Positions 52,631 through 53,287 of a stretch of 53,287 nucleotides of DNA are shown here, one piece after another. The stretch is from Minwuiaceae bacterium. GTDB taxonomy: Bacteria; Pseudomonadota; Alphaproteobacteria; Minwuiales; Minwuiaceae. The position numbers were made by a program, and so were the translations under genes. Position 1 is the stretch's first letter. Every line of letters starts with the position of its first letter. A model generated the notes under the pieces. It did no database searches and was not told the DNA's origin. It saw nothing but the letters and a program-made list of their open reading frames with translations. The stretch spans positions 1 through 53,287 of the forward strand of contig JANQEE010000010.1 in the NCBI GenBank assembly GCA_028278525.1, given 5' to 3'.

Positions 52631-52730
52631 GCGGTTGCGCCCCCGGGGCAGGGCGCGGGACGTGCGGGGGCGGTAATAGCGCAAGGGCGAAGGGGCCGCA
52701 AGGGCAAGCCTTCCCGCCCCTTCAGCAGGC

Positions 52731-52758
52731 TTGACAGGCGCGTCGGCCCGGCTATAAA
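52731..52758 (+). promoter_or_regulatory. Strong sigma-70-type promoter of rplU
   Basis: TTGACA (52731-52736), a 16-base spacer and TATAAA (52753-52758) lie 92 bases before the rplU start. The leader between them and the gene (about 85 bases) has no ORF. Confidence 0.75.
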
Positions 52759-52849
52759 GCAGCCTTCGCATCGGACGGTCGCGACGCAGCCGCGCGCGGG
52801 CGCCCTTTTGTTCGGCAGATCGGGTGTTTGGTAGATCGGAAAAGCGGCC

Positions 52850-53287
52850 ATGTTCGCAGTCATCAAGACCGGCGGTAAGCAATATAAAGTCGCCGAAGGC
52901 GACGTCATCCAGGTGGAAAAATTGGACGGCGAGAGCGGCAAGGCCGTGTCCTTCGACCAGGTCCTCGCGCTGGGCGGCGACGGCGACCTGACCGTCGGGC
53001 AGCCGCTGATCGATGGCGCCAGCGTTTCGGGCGAAGTGCTCGACCAGACGCGCGGCGACAAGATCATCGTCTTCAAGAAAAAGCGCCGCCAGGGCTATCG
53101 TCGCAAATACGGCCACAAGCAGCACCTGACGGTGGTGCGCATCACCGATATCGCCGCCAAGGGCAAGAAGAAGGCAGCGCCGAAGAAAGAGGCCGCGCCG
53201 AAAGCCAAGGCGGAACCGGCTGCGAAAGCCGAGCCCAAAGCCAAGGCCGAGCCGAAAGCCAAGGCCGCGCCCAAGGCCAAAGCAGCG
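52850..53287 (+). CDS. rplU: 50S ribosomal protein L21 with long Ala/Lys/Pro tail (partial)
   Basis: The frame begins [20 protein letters not shown] and contains the L21 signature region ([20 protein letters not shown], then VVRITDI) by residue 104, which is the end of most bacterial L21 proteins. It continues with at least 40 more residues of KAEPKAK-type repeats and is cut by the window end without a stop. L21 binds 23S rRNA in the large subunit. Lysine- and alanine-rich tails of this sort are seen in some alphaproteobacterial L21 proteins. The next gene is usually rpmA. Confidence 0.97.
   Translation, partial: MFAVIKTGGKQYKVAEGDVIQVEKLDGESGKAVSFDQVLALGGDGDLTVGQPLIDGASVSGEVLDQTRGDKIIVFKKKRRQGYRRKYGHKQHLTVVRITDIAAKGKKKAAPKKEAAPKAKAEPAAKAEPKAKAEPKAKAAPKAKAA

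Overview
The window is GC-rich, densely coded chromosomal DNA, most likely from an alphaproteobacterium of Rhodospirillales type. This is inferred from a SAM-II riboswitch in front of metZ, many solute-binding-protein transporters (TRAP, TTT and Liv), a long-form LeuA, dispersed alphaproteobacterial intergenic repeats, and a tRNA-Ser(CGA) next to rplU. No phage, CRISPR array or intact insertion sequence is visible.

Layout. 1-6.5 kb: a LolD/MacB-type ABC ATPase, a Rid-family protein, then a minus-strand surface-glycan cluster (GT4, membrane flippase-like protein, two GT2). The cluster is bordered by a 36-bp perfect inverted repeat and an AT-rich orphan gene. 6.4-9.5 kb: a ferric-reductase-like flavocytochrome with a tiny membrane ORF behind it, divergent from a PGM1-type ATP-grasp ligase. 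9.6-17.1 kb: a TRAP transporter (small ORF, fused DctQM, DctP), then a tripartite tricarboxylate transporter (TctA, TctB, TctC) with a LysR regulator. 17.4-22.7 kb: a complete Liv-type ABC importer operon ending in an aspartate dehydrogenase. 22.8-25.1 kb: a GST, a nitronate-monooxygenase-like flavoprotein and an HxlR regulator with a palindromic operator.

25.1-32.1 kb holds the most unusual locus: Asp/Asn beta-hydroxylase, alpha/beta hydrolase, DUF1611-like P-loop protein, ABC half-exporter, histidine kinase and response regulator, all on the minus strand. It looks like a modification, processing and export module with its own sensor. 32.4-38.0 kb: a secreted Rid protein, an M24 peptidase, a cold-shock protein, two tandem PEP-CTERM paralogues, and a membrane-bound AraC-type regulator (7TMR-DISM plus HTH) with two direct repeats 21 bp apart in its promoter region.

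38.3-46.7 kb: a Kef-type antiporter, a lone HicA-like protein, leuA with a probable leader peptide and attenuator, a PhnZ-like HD protein, SAM-II-controlled metZ, and a D-hydroxyacid dehydrogenase followed by an AHL-lactonase-like hydrolase. 46.3-53.3 kb: cupin, acyl-CoA dehydrogenase, NUDIX hydrolase, FKBP-type isomerase, a short exported protein, katG with two Fur-superfamily boxes, tRNA-Ser, and rplU running off the end.

All assignments come from reading motifs and gene order; no database search was run. Start codons were moved where a ribosome binding site, a gene overlap or the domain boundary supported a shorter form.
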